64,000 nt of DNA. Source: Promethearchaeia archaeon (GTDB lineage: Archaea > Asgardarchaeota > Lokiarchaeia > Sigyniarchaeales > SOKP01). Both the position numbers and the translations under genes were made by a program. Each line of letters starts with the position of its first letter. The first letter of the stretch is position 1. The notes beneath the pieces are model-generated. The model was not told the origin of the DNA. It did not search any database and saw nothing but the letters and a program-made list of their open reading frames with translations. Of this stretch, positions 1 to 6,850 are shown in pieces. Location of the stretch: the NCBI GenBank assembly GCA_029856125.1, contig JAHQWJ010000014.1, forward strand, positions 62,001 to 126,000. Reading direction: 5' to 3'.

Positions 1-425
1 GCGTTACTTATCCCGGTAGATGGTACGTAAAACCAAAACCAAGTCATTAATACCATAACAATCGCATAGTAGAGCGTTCCTTGAAGAAGTTCCCGAGGGT
101 CTCCCGATCTCGACATAGATGCCACAAAACTTTCGTTCTTTATAACACCCATACCGATAGTAATGAATTGTAATACGAATAACAATGGTACTATTACAGC
201 TACATAATGACTAACGATCTCACCTGAGAAGAGCATCCACGTAACTACGAACACGGGGCCCGCAAAAATATGCACAAATTTTCTCGTAATAATTTGCGAA
301 ACTTTTCCCTTTTTCTGCATATATGCGTTAATCTGAACTAAAGCCAATAGTATTACTATGGATATAACAGTCGCAATTAAATCCCAAACAAAAACTAAAT
401 TACTTCCTAACGGATTAAATACCAT
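1..425 (-). CDS. Prenol/dolichol/phytol kinase-like membrane protein, 3' part cut by window edge
   Basis: The frame opens with ATG at 425 and is still open at base 1, so 141 N-terminal residues are visible and the C-terminus is missing. About four hydrophobic segments are present. The motif RKFVHIFAG (residues 48-56) and the stretch SRSGDPRELLQGTLYY (105-120) are characteristic of the CTP-dependent dolichol kinase / phytol kinase family of integral membrane enzymes, which phosphorylate polyprenols or isoprenoid alcohols. In an archaeon such an enzyme would serve lipid or glycan-carrier metabolism (inference). It lies 155 bases downstream of the sulfur-relay operon on the same strand and need not belong to it. 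A CDP-archaeol synthase-like role cannot be excluded from the fragment. Confidence 0.7.
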   Translation of the reverse strand, partial: MVFNPLGSNLVFVWDLIATVISIVILLALVQINAYMQKKGKVSQIITRKFVHIFAGPVFVVTWMLFSGEIVSHYVAVIVPLLFVLQFITIGMGVIKNESFVASMSRSGDPRELLQGTLYYAIVMVLMTWFWFYVPSTGISN

Positions 426-580
426 AATTTATCACTATTCACATTATATTATTATTTTATAATAGAATTAACTCCTAAAAATCTTAGAAGATATAAAATT
501 CATTTGGTTTGCGTTCAAATAAAAAATATAAAAAAAAATATATAAAAAAAAATTGAATTTAGCTTCTTGAAATTTCTGGA

Positions 581-880
581 TTACATATTGATAATGGAAT
601 CGTTCTCAAAAATTAAGTCAATTACCTCATCAGAAGCAACCAGCCTGATTTTATCAGAAATAAACTTATTGAGTCCCCGAATATCTATGTGTTCTTTACA
701 CGCAAAAACAGTTTTCTTTTGATTAAGCGCTTGTGAAACCGCTTTATTAGATTTATTTGCAAAATAGACCGCGTTTTGAAGTAAAAGGATTGTAACGTCG
801 TCGTCATCTGTGTGTTCCATTGCAAGCTCTACGCCTGTAATATCTTCACTCGTTATAAAATATAATACTTTTTTTCCCAT
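581..880 (-). CDS. DsrH/TusB-like sulfur relay protein
   Basis: This 99-residue protein is the last gene of a five-gene minus-strand operon (TusA, YeeE, DsrE, DsrF-like, this one). The pattern ILLLQNAVYFA (about residues 31-41) followed by a cysteine in KKTVFACKEH is typical of DsrH/TusB, the small partner in DsrEFH/TusBCD complexes that carry sulfane sulfur on cysteine as persulfide. It starts 15 bases after the DsrF-like stop. The role is inferred from family and context. Members are short and divergent, so DsrE-superfamily membership is surer than the DsrH label. Confidence 0.72.
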   Translation of the reverse strand: MGKKVLYFITSEDITGVELAMEHTDDDDVTILLLQNAVYFANKSNKAVSQALNQKKTVFACKEHIDIRGLNKFISDKIRLVASDEVIDLIFENDSIINM

Positions 881-895
881 TTTTTTTCAATCCTC

Positions 896-1240
896 CTAGA
901 ATGGTATGGTTACGGTTGAATCCGCAATCATTTTTAATATTTCTCCATGCTCTTTTACTTGAACTTTATCGATGAGATCGTCTTTAGTTAAGCCGCGCTC
1001 ATCAAGCGATTTCTTGTCAACAAATATATCTAAATCAATGTTTGTAATAAATTCTATGTGCATAGCGTACATTGTTTTATCGACATCCTTTGTAAAGGTG
1101 TAAACAGCGTCGTTAATCGCAATTGTAATCGGATCGAAATCAGCACTAACAGCAACCGTCATTCTTAATCCTTCAACGGGATATAGAGTTCCGTGAGGAG
1201 GCTGCCGTAAAAGTATAACTACATTTTTTTCTTCTGCCAT
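896..1240 (-). CDS. DsrF/TusC-like (DsrE-superfamily) sulfur relay protein
   Basis: The protein has 114 residues. It shows the DsrE-fold pattern: a first beta strand (NVVILLRQPPHGT), a region for a helix after the first loop, and DAVYTFTKDVD in the middle, which corresponds to the conserved DsrE-family face around residues 45-55. It has no cysteine, so if it belongs to a DsrEFH-like heterotrimer it would be a structural rather than sulfur-carrying subunit. It sits 11 bases downstream of the DsrE gene and 15 bases upstream of the DsrH-like gene, consistent with translation from one mRNA. The DsrF/TusC call comes mainly from its place between the two. Confidence 0.65.
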   Translation of the reverse strand: MAEEKNVVILLRQPPHGTLYPVEGLRMTVAVSADFDPITIAINDAVYTFTKDVDKTMYAMHIEFITNIDLDIFVDKKSLDERGLTKDDLIDKVQVKEHGEILKMIADSTVTIPF

Positions 1241-1251
1241 TTTTTATCACC

Positions 1252-1614
1252 TTAACAAATTACTACAAGTTTATCGGTTTCTTCTATTATTTTAGCAAGA
1301 TCGGGAGTTCCTGCCCGTTTCACATCGCCGCACTCCTTTTTTAAACAATTTTTCATAGTTCCTCTAACTAAGAGACAAAGATTACACAATCTTATCGTAG
1401 CTCCCTTATTTAGAATTTCTCTGAAACCCTCTTCAATATTGAAAATTCCTTCAATTTTTTTCTGATTCTCTAAGAGCGCATTTACGGCATCCATATAACA
1501 AAAGATACGAACTTCGTGTCCTTTGTCTAAGGCAGCATCAGCTAGTTTCACTACTGTTTCAGAGGCTTGTGTTTGATAGGGTCCATCAAAAAAAAGAATT
1601 CCTAATCGAGCCAT
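1252..1614 (-). CDS. dsrE: DsrE/TusD-like sulfurtransferase subunit
   Basis: A 120-residue DsrE-family protein. It opens with the strand LGILFFDGPYQTQASETVVKL and continues with HEVRIFCYMDAVNALL, the family core. A cysteine-rich C-terminal part (CNLCLLVRG, then KNCLKKECGD, then a final Cys) supplies candidate persulfide carriers; DsrE and TusD use a conserved cysteine in this part of the fold. It is the third gene of the sulfur operon, 22 bases after the YeeE-like transporter. The likely role is to accept sulfur from the co-encoded TusA and pass it on. The final acceptor is not visible here. Confidence 0.78.
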   Translation of the reverse strand: MARLGILFFDGPYQTQASETVVKLADAALDKGHEVRIFCYMDAVNALLENQKKIEGIFNIEEGFREILNKGATIRLCNLCLLVRGTMKNCLKKECGDVKRAGTPDLAKIIEETDKLVVIC

Positions 1615-1636
1615 TTTATTTTGTCAACTCCATCTC

Positions 1637-2680
1637 TTAATCTGATTTTCTCATGAAGAGAAGATAAGCCATTATCCAGGATCCAAACATAATGCAAGCG
1701 CCAGTTATAATGCTGTGTAGTGAAAGTTGTGGAACGCCGCCTAAGATGTTCGTAATATTACATCCCATTGCTGTTACTGCGCCAAATCCCATTAAAATTC
1801 CGCCAAAGAATTGCTTCAATAATGTAAAAGCGTCTTTTGGAACTCTTAATTTAAATTCACCACTAATAACAGCAGCAATAAGCGATCCGAGGATAGCACC
1901 AACGATTATAAAGCCTGGCCACGCCATAGGATCGTTTAAAGTAAGCCATTTGCTTATATCCATCCAGCCGCCAGTAATACCTAGTACTCCCCCACCGGCA
2001 ACATATCCGATGATTCCAACTATTCCAATAACGATTCCAGTAACCCACCAAGGATATCCTTTTTTAAAGATGGATTCAAAAGCGTTATCAAATTTGACTA
2101 AGGCTCCCTTATCAGCTTCCTTTCTCTTTTTAAGCGCTGGCCATGCCCAGAAATAGAACATTAATGCCATACCGACTAAACCTAGAATAAGCATAAAAAT
2201 CGGTGTGAGTTCTCCAGCTGCTCCGAAAAGTGTAAGAGGTGTAGCTTGTGCAATTGGTGTAGCCATTTGTAAAGCATTTTTTAAATCAGTTAAAACACCA
2301 CCTGCTGTCATTAAAGCTCCTGTAGTCAACCCAAAGGCTGCTACAACAGATCCCATCATACCTTCTCCAACTCGGTAAGTAGTTCCACTCGCACATCCGG
2401 CTGCAAGAACCATTCCAATACCGAATACTAGACCGCCAACAATTGCCCCCCATATTTTTAAGGGTTTTGGAGTGAGATTTATTATTCCACTCAAAGCAAA
2501 AATAGCGAATCCTACCATCAAAACTGCCAATGCAACAACGACTGCTTTTGCCAACTTAAACTCTTTTAAGAGTATAATGTCTCTAAAAGCAGAGTTCATG
2601 CAAAATCTTCCGCGTTGCAAGACGAAGCCAAAAAGAGCCCCGACTATAAGTCCAACAATTAATGCATACATAAATTCCAT
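1637..2680 (-). CDS. YeeE/YedE (TsuA) family sulfur-compound transporter
   Basis: A 347-residue integral membrane protein with eight or more hydrophobic segments. Three family cysteines are visible: C27 in GRFCMNSAF, C96 in AAGCASGT and C307 in AMGCNI. These match the cysteine relay described for TsuA, which takes up thiosulfate by passing it between cysteines. Family members are often encoded beside a TusA protein, and here the TusA gene ends 15 bases upstream. Import of thiosulfate or a related sulfur species for the DsrEFH-like chain is the natural reading. The substrate is inferred, not shown. Confidence 0.88.
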   Translation of the reverse strand: MEFMYALIVGLIVGALFGFVLQRGRFCMNSAFRDIILLKEFKLAKAVVVALAVLMVGFAIFALSGIINLTPKPLKIWGAIVGGLVFGIGMVLAAGCASGTTYRVGEGMMGSVVAAFGLTTGALMTAGGVLTDLKNALQMATPIAQATPLTLFGAAGELTPIFMLILGLVGMALMFYFWAWPALKKRKEADKGALVKFDNAFESIFKKGYPWWVTGIVIGIVGIIGYVAGGGVLGITGGWMDISKWLTLNDPMAWPGFIIVGAILGSLIAAVISGEFKLRVPKDAFTLLKQFFGGILMGFGAVTAMGCNITNILGGVPQLSLHSIITGACIMFGSWIMAYLLFMRKSD

Positions 2681-2695
2681 ATTTGTTTTTTCACC

Positions 2696-2929
2696 TTATT
2701 TTATTTTTATCAGGATTTTCCATGCAGATTTCCCAGTCTTTTCCGACGAGATAACTTCATGACCTAGAGATTCCATAGTTTCAGGAATCCTCTCAGCAGA
2801 GAGAGGATAATCAACTATAATCTCTAAAATTTCTCCTGACTTCATTTTCTTAACTTTTCTTTTACTTTTTACGTCTGGATATGGGCATACTTCGCCCGAA
2901 CAATCCAATGTTTCAGTTATGTCAACCAT
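2696..2929 (-). CDS. tusA: TusA/SirA-family sulfur carrier protein
   Basis: A 77-residue protein with the TusA signature CPYP at residues 15-18. C15 is the expected persulfide-carrying cysteine, and an extra Cys lies at position 10. Its C-terminal half (SGEILEIIVDYPLSAERIP, then LGHEV) matches the compact TusA fold. It is the first gene of the minus-strand sulfur operon and diverges from the hydrogenase/Hdr operon across a 483-base spacer. TusA proteins accept sulfur and hand it to DsrE-type or other acceptors. Here the transporter immediately downstream suggests sulfur of external origin (inference). Confidence 0.9.
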   Translation of the reverse strand: MVDITETLDCSGEVCPYPDVKSKRKVKKMKSGEILEIIVDYPLSAERIPETMESLGHEVISSEKTGKSAWKILIKIK

Positions 2930-3412
2930 TTTTTATAAACCAAGTTGTTTTATATTATTTTTTTGAATATCTATTCAATTAAAATAGATAAGTGTTAGTA
3001 CATTCAAATACATTTAAAATTTATTAATAATCATTCAAATGAAACATTAAATTTACGAAAAACGGTTCCCTTTCCGTCGAATTTGATAATAATCATCATT
3101 CAAAAAAACCATCACATTTACGAAAAACTATTTCTCTTCAGTTAGTTTTAATAGTTTAACAATTTTGTTCAAGCAAATGTCAAAATTTAAATTGAAATCC
3201 AGAAGATTAAGAATAATTATTCAAAAAATATTAACCCAAACAAGGAGAGTTTTGTTATCATACATTTTTTTAACTACTGTAATTTGAAACTTTATCGCAA
3301 CATCTATTTGCAAAAGGAGAAGTTTTTTATTAAATTATGATTAAATTAACACAACTAATTGTAATAATCAAATTAGCTAATTTTAAAAATCAAATAAAAA
3401 AAACAAAAATAG
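2930..3412. promoter_or_regulatory. Divergent intergenic region between the tusA and vhu/hdr operons
   Basis: No coding frame of note is seen in these 483 bases. The stretch is extremely AT-rich and must hold the promoters of both divergent operons. On the minus strand a TATA-like AATATAAAAC lies about 20-30 bases before the tusA start. The region contains an imperfect tandem repeat (listed separately) that could be an operator. Confidence 0.55.
3025..3128. repeat. Imperfect direct repeat, two copies, in the divergent promoter region
   Basis: Copy 1 (3025-3063) and copy 2 (3087-3128) both begin with TAATAATCA...TTCAAA and end with the identical 13-mer ATTTACGAAAAAC (3051-3063 and 3116-3128; start-to-start spacing 65). 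The middle parts differ slightly. Placement between two divergent operons makes a regulator-binding function plausible, but this is inference. Confidence 0.6.
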
Positions 3413-4738
3413 ATGATTAAAATGGCAGTAAAAGTAGCTTTTATGCAGAGTAGTGATTGCTGGGGATGTCATCAATCCTTATTGAACGCACATTTAGGAT
3501 TGTTGCCAGTTCTTCCAGCGCTCGAATTTGTGTATTGGCCAGCAGTTGTAGATTTCAAACTTGATTCACTAAAAGCGCGACCAGACGGTGATATTCTAGT
3601 AGGCTTCGTAGAAGGAAGTATGAGAACAAAAGCAGATGTAGAAAACGCCAAACTCATGAGGGCTAAGTGCCAACTCATAATAGCTTTTGGTAGTTGTTCT
3701 TGCTACGGCAATGTTCACGGATTAGCTAATGAGTGGGATATTGAAGAAGCTATCAAACGAAAGTATACGCAAGTAGAGTCGATTACTAACGAATCTCCGC
3801 ACGAACCAAAAGAACATATGCCGGGATTTACAGGAAAAATCGTTCCATTGGACGAAGTCATAAGCGTTGACGTATTTATGGCAGGTTGTCCTCCGAAACC
3901 AGAAGCTATCATAAGCGCAGTTCAATTTTTGCTTGGTCAAAAGCCACAGCCAATGGCAGATTTGTCTTTTTGTAACGATTGTTCGTTAAATAACGAAAAT
4001 TGTTTACTTGAAAAATACGAATTATGTTTTGGTCCCATTACTAGTATTGGTTGTACTTTAAAATGTACTGATAATGGAAGCCCATGCGTCGGCTGTCTCG
4101 GACCAGCAAAAACGGTCTCAGCAAGAGCAGAAAAATTGAAAACAATGACACAAAATATGCATCAGCTTAGCTCCGGCGACAAGAAGAATTTACACGAGTT
4201 CTTAACCTTGTTTTTAAATGTACCGTTAATGTCAGGATTTGATTTAGCGGGGGATATCTTAAAACAAGTAAGAAAAACGGGTGAGGCTCAAACCGCTTTA
4301 GCTAACGTACCTGTTGACACGGGAGATATATATGCAAACATCCTGAAATATCTAAAGAACAATAGAGAGTTCATAAGTATTTCAAATGTGTGCGACCAGT
4401 GCGACCTTGAGATCGGAAGTAAATCTCGAATGACGAAAGTTAAACGCGATTACGAAGGACTTCCAAATTCAACCGATTGTTTAATAGAACAAGGTTACCT
4501 ATGTGCAGGTCCGATAACAAGAGCAGGATGTGGTGGTTTGTGTATGAAAGTAAACACACCTTGTTCAGGTTGCTTTGGTCAAACAGCTTGGAATGTTGAT
4601 CAAGCTGAACGCTTTGCTGATGTAGTAACGAAGGGCTTCAATGTGGCTTTATCAAAAGAAGAATTGCTTGCGCAAGTTAAGGATAAGCTCGGCTTCATGG
4701 AAAAGTTTACATTAGCTACAAACAAAAATTATAGGTAG
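3413..4738 (+). CDS. vhuG: F420-non-reducing (Mvh/Vhu-type) NiFe hydrogenase small subunit with duplicated iron-sulfur module
   Basis: A 441-residue protein. Residues 1-180 are the hydrogenase small-subunit core, with cysteines at 16 and 19 (CWGC), 95 and 97 (GSCSC) and 159 (AGCPPKP) that supply the proximal [4Fe-4S] cluster. Family members of roughly 300 residues then carry one eight-cysteine ferredoxin-like module. Here there are two: C187-C228 and C327-C387, each reading CxxC, CLxxxxxLCxGPIT, Cx3C, Cx2C. Five clusters rather than three are therefore predicted. It is the first gene of the hydrogenase operon and its product would pass electrons from the NiFe site of VhuA toward Hdr. An alternative start lies three codons in (ATG at 3422). 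Confidence 0.92.
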   Translation: MIKMAVKVAFMQSSDCWGCHQSLLNAHLGLLPVLPALEFVYWPAVVDFKLDSLKARPDGDILVGFVEGSMRTKADVENAKLMRAKCQLIIAFGSCSCYGNVHGLANEWDIEEAIKRKYTQVESITNESPHEPKEHMPGFTGKIVPLDEVISVDVFMAGCPPKPEAIISAVQFLLGQKPQPMADLSFCNDCSLNNENCLLEKYELCFGPITSIGCTLKCTDNGSPCVGCLGPAKTVSARAEKLKTMTQNMHQLSSGDKKNLHEFLTLFLNVPLMSGFDLAGDILKQVRKTGEAQTALANVPVDTGDIYANILKYLKNNREFISISNVCDQCDLEIGSKSRMTKVKRDYEGLPNSTDCLIEQGYLCAGPITRAGCGGLCMKVNTPCSGCFGQTAWNVDQAERFADVVTKGFNVALSKEELLAQVKDKLGFMEKFTLATNKNYR

Positions 4739-4749
4739 GTGAAAAAAAG

Positions 4750-6054
4750 ATGGTAAAAGAAATAACAGTAGAACCAGTCACTCGATTAGAGGGACATGGT
4801 GGATTAAGAATTGTCATTGGAGATGACGGTAAGGTAAAAGATGCTCAGTTTAACATAACTTCGACACGATTTTTCGAGAAATTTCTTGAAGGACGTTATT
4901 GCGAACACATACCTAGAATCACGCCTAGAATTTGCGGAATTTGTCCAATCCCACATCATTTAACTCCCACAAAAGCTGTAGAAGACGCTTGGGGCGTTTC
5001 TATTCCAGAACCAGCTCGAAAATTGCGAATTTTGTTACAGAACGCGAAACAATATTCTAGTCATACGTTACATTTCTACGCACTCGCAGCACCTGATTTC
5101 TTATTAGGTCCGTTTGCGGATCCTGCGTTAAGGAATGTCGTTCATGTAATTAACAAAATGCCAGATGTTGGAGCAATGGCTTTGAAAATGATGGATTTCG
5201 GTCAAAAACTCTGTGCGGAGATTGGAGGAAAATCTGTTCATCCTGTTTCTGCGATAGTTGGAGGCATGAAAAAGCCAATGAGCGAAGCTGCTCGGGATAA
5301 GTTTTTGAAAATGATTCCTGAACAAGTCGAATTTGCAAAGAAGACTGTTGAGATCGGATTAAAAGTCGTCACCGATTATTGGGATGTCGTTGCTAATGTA
5401 GGTGTTGTTCCTACTTATTACTTAGGCATGACCAATAAAGGTGTCCATGATATTTACGAAGGAGATATTCGAATTGTTACACCTGATGGAAAGAAGATTG
5501 ATTACGATGTTCATAACTACTTAGACGCACTTGGTGAACATATTCCAGAGCATTCTTATGCGACACACATGTATTACAAGCCTGCAGGATATCCTGAGGG
5601 TATTTATCGTTCTAACACGTTAGCAATGATAAATTGTGCCGATAAAATGGCAACTCCTTTGGCAGATGGCGCACTTAAAGACATGAGAGATAAACTTGGA
5701 CCAATTTCCCATCACACCTTTGCTTATCACTGGGCTCGATTAATTGAATTAGTTGAGTCGATTGAGATGGTTGCGACACTATTACAGGATCCTGACATTG
5801 TAAATCCTGATTGTAAAACATTAGATGTCCAACCAAGAGAAGGAGAGGGTATAGGTATGACCGAAGCCCCGCGGGGCAATTTATTGTACCACATTTGGTC
5901 TGATGCTGATGGTATATGTAAGAAAGCAAATCTCTTAGTAGCGACAAATCATAACATTGCTGGAATTGAGAAAACACTTATGCACGTAGCAAAGCAGGTG
6001 TTTGAAGATAAGGCGTTAGAAGGATTAAAATTACCAGACCCTTGGATTGATTAA
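4750..6054 (+). CDS. vhuA: NiFe hydrogenase large subunit (Vhu/Mvh type) lacking the C-terminal nickel motif
   Basis: A 434-residue protein with AGGTGA about 9 bases before its ATG. The N-terminus holds RLEGH (residues 12-16) and the first nickel-binding motif RICGIC (C62, C65). The expected second motif DPCxxCxxH at the extreme C-terminus is absent: the protein ends in LKLPDPWID. The missing piece is encoded 27 bases downstream as the separate small gene vhuU, as in the split VhuA/VhuU enzymes of some methanogens. The protein should form the H2-activating [NiFe] or [NiFeSe] centre together with VhuU, and pair with VhuG. It requires Hyp-type maturation; hypC lies at 17654. Confidence 0.93.
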   Translation: MVKEITVEPVTRLEGHGGLRIVIGDDGKVKDAQFNITSTRFFEKFLEGRYCEHIPRITPRICGICPIPHHLTPTKAVEDAWGVSIPEPARKLRILLQNAKQYSSHTLHFYALAAPDFLLGPFADPALRNVVHVINKMPDVGAMALKMMDFGQKLCAEIGGKSVHPVSAIVGGMKKPMSEAARDKFLKMIPEQVEFAKKTVEIGLKVVTDYWDVVANVGVVPTYYLGMTNKGVHDIYEGDIRIVTPDGKKIDYDVHNYLDALGEHIPEHSYATHMYYKPAGYPEGIYRSNTLAMINCADKMATPLADGALKDMRDKLGPISHHTFAYHWARLIELVESIEMVATLLQDPDIVNPDCKTLDVQPREGEGIGMTEAPRGNLLYHIWSDADGICKKANLLVATNHNIAGIEKTLMHVAKQVFEDKALEGLKLPDPWID

Positions 6055-6080
6055 AAAAAAGAGGAAACCGTGATTAAAAA

Positions 6081-6233
6081 ATGAGCGAAGAAATACCGGA
6101 AGGAGTAGTAAACCTTTTAGAAATGATTGTGCGTTGCTTCGATTGTTGACTATCGTGCGCAGCCCACATAACCGTTGTTAAAGAAAACGGTGAAGAGGTT
6201 TACTCTCGCAAGTTGAACGTTGGCTTAGGATGA
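6081..6233 (+). CDS. vhuU: VhuU: small selenocysteine-containing nickel-site subunit of the hydrogenase (in-frame TGA recoded)
   Basis: ATG at 6081 opens 50 codons ending at TGA 6231-6233, interrupted only by an in-frame TGA at 6147-6149 (codon 23). Reading that TGA as selenocysteine gives VRCFDCULSCAAH at residues 17-29. This aligns column by column with the C-terminal nickel-ligand motif of large subunits (R-x-x-D-P-C-L-x-C-x-x-H), with Sec exactly at the first nickel-ligand cysteine. The motif is missing from the adjacent VhuA. In methanogens VhuU is a tiny Sec-containing peptide split from VhuA, and selenoproteins have been reported in Lokiarchaea. The 21 residues after the His would be the part removed by the maturation protease. 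A structured RNA follows directly at 6220-6290. Confidence 0.88.
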
Positions 6234-6290
6234 ATATCCAATAAAAACAATAGATTGGATATAACGCCCCCTGCCCGGGGTAAAAGCCAA
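6220..6290 (+). promoter_or_regulatory. Candidate SECIS element in the vhuU 3' region
   Basis: This is one of the few locally GC-rich stretches between genes, and it folds well on paper. An outer stem TTGGCTT (6220-6226) pairs with AAGCCAA (6284-6290). Inside are a perfect 9-bp hairpin, ATATCCAAT (6234-6242) with ATTGGATAT (6254-6262), and a CCCC/GGGG hairpin (6267-6270 with 6277-6280). It overlaps the vhuU stop codon, and archaeal SECIS elements lie in 3' untranslated regions. I could not fit the classical archaeal GAA/A internal loop exactly. An ATGA reminiscent of eukaryotic SECIS precedes the 9-bp stem, without an obvious GA partner. SECIS function is inferred from position and structure. 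Confidence 0.6.
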
Positions 6291-6329
6291 TAAATATAAA
6301 ATAAATGGAAATGAAAAATTGGAAAAGAC

Positions 6330-6845
6330 GTGAAAAAAATGACAGTAGATTTTGAATTTCGAAAACAAGTTATGGATTATCATATCGGGTCTGATTTAAT
6401 TAAGTATTGTTATCAATGTAGTCGTTGTGCAGATAACTGTCCAATTACTAACGTAACGACAGACTTCTATACGACTACAGGATACAATCCAAGAAGCAAC
6501 ATTCTTAATGCTTTGTTAGGATATAAGGAAGCAATATTTTCATCTGATGCCTTGACCATTTGGGGTTGTACCGTTTGTGATACATGTGATGAGGTTTGTC
6601 CTCAGAATATCGAATTAACTGAGATTTTTACACTATTAAAAAATCAAAGTGTAGCAAACGGAGATGCGCCTGATTTTATCTACTCGCAAGCAAAAGCAAT
6701 TTTTGATAGTGCGAAAGCGATCCCATCTCAACCTGCTATAGAGCGTAGACGAGAACAATTGGGTCTACCCCCTGTTGCAATGCCGGACATTAGTGAACTC
6801 CAAACTTTATTAAAAAATATTGGAGTAGAAAAAAAGCTAAAATAA
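6330..6845 (+). CDS. hdrC: Heterodisulfide reductase subunit C
   Basis: A 171-residue protein with two CxxCxxCxxxCP motifs, at C27/C30/C33/C37 and C80/C83/C86/C90, each ligating a [4Fe-4S] cluster: the HdrC signature. HdrC passes electrons between HdrA and the catalytic HdrB. It lies 96 bases after vhuU, beyond the structured RNA, and 5 bases before hdrB. The start is GTG at 6330, with an alternative ATG at 6339. No hdrA or mvhD is present in this window, so the electron-bifurcating partner must be encoded elsewhere. Confidence 0.93.
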   Translation: MKKMTVDFEFRKQVMDYHIGSDLIKYCYQCSRCADNCPITNVTTDFYTTTGYNPRSNILNALLGYKEAIFSSDALTIWGCTVCDTCDEVCPQNIELTEIFTLLKNQSVANGDAPDFIYSQAKAIFDSAKAIPSQPAIERRREQLGLPPVAMPDISELQTLLKNIGVEKKLK

Positions 6846-6850
6846 GAGGA

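Noticed and set aside
1692..2156. Long plus-strand frame inside the YeeE-like transporter gene
   Set aside because: It is an antisense shadow of an unambiguous transporter with conserved cysteines.
6081..6233. vhuU as a broken or frameshifted gene
   Set aside because: The only disruption is one TGA at precisely the selenocysteine position of a conserved motif. The frame and motif continue correctly after it, and the neighbouring VhuA lacks that motif.
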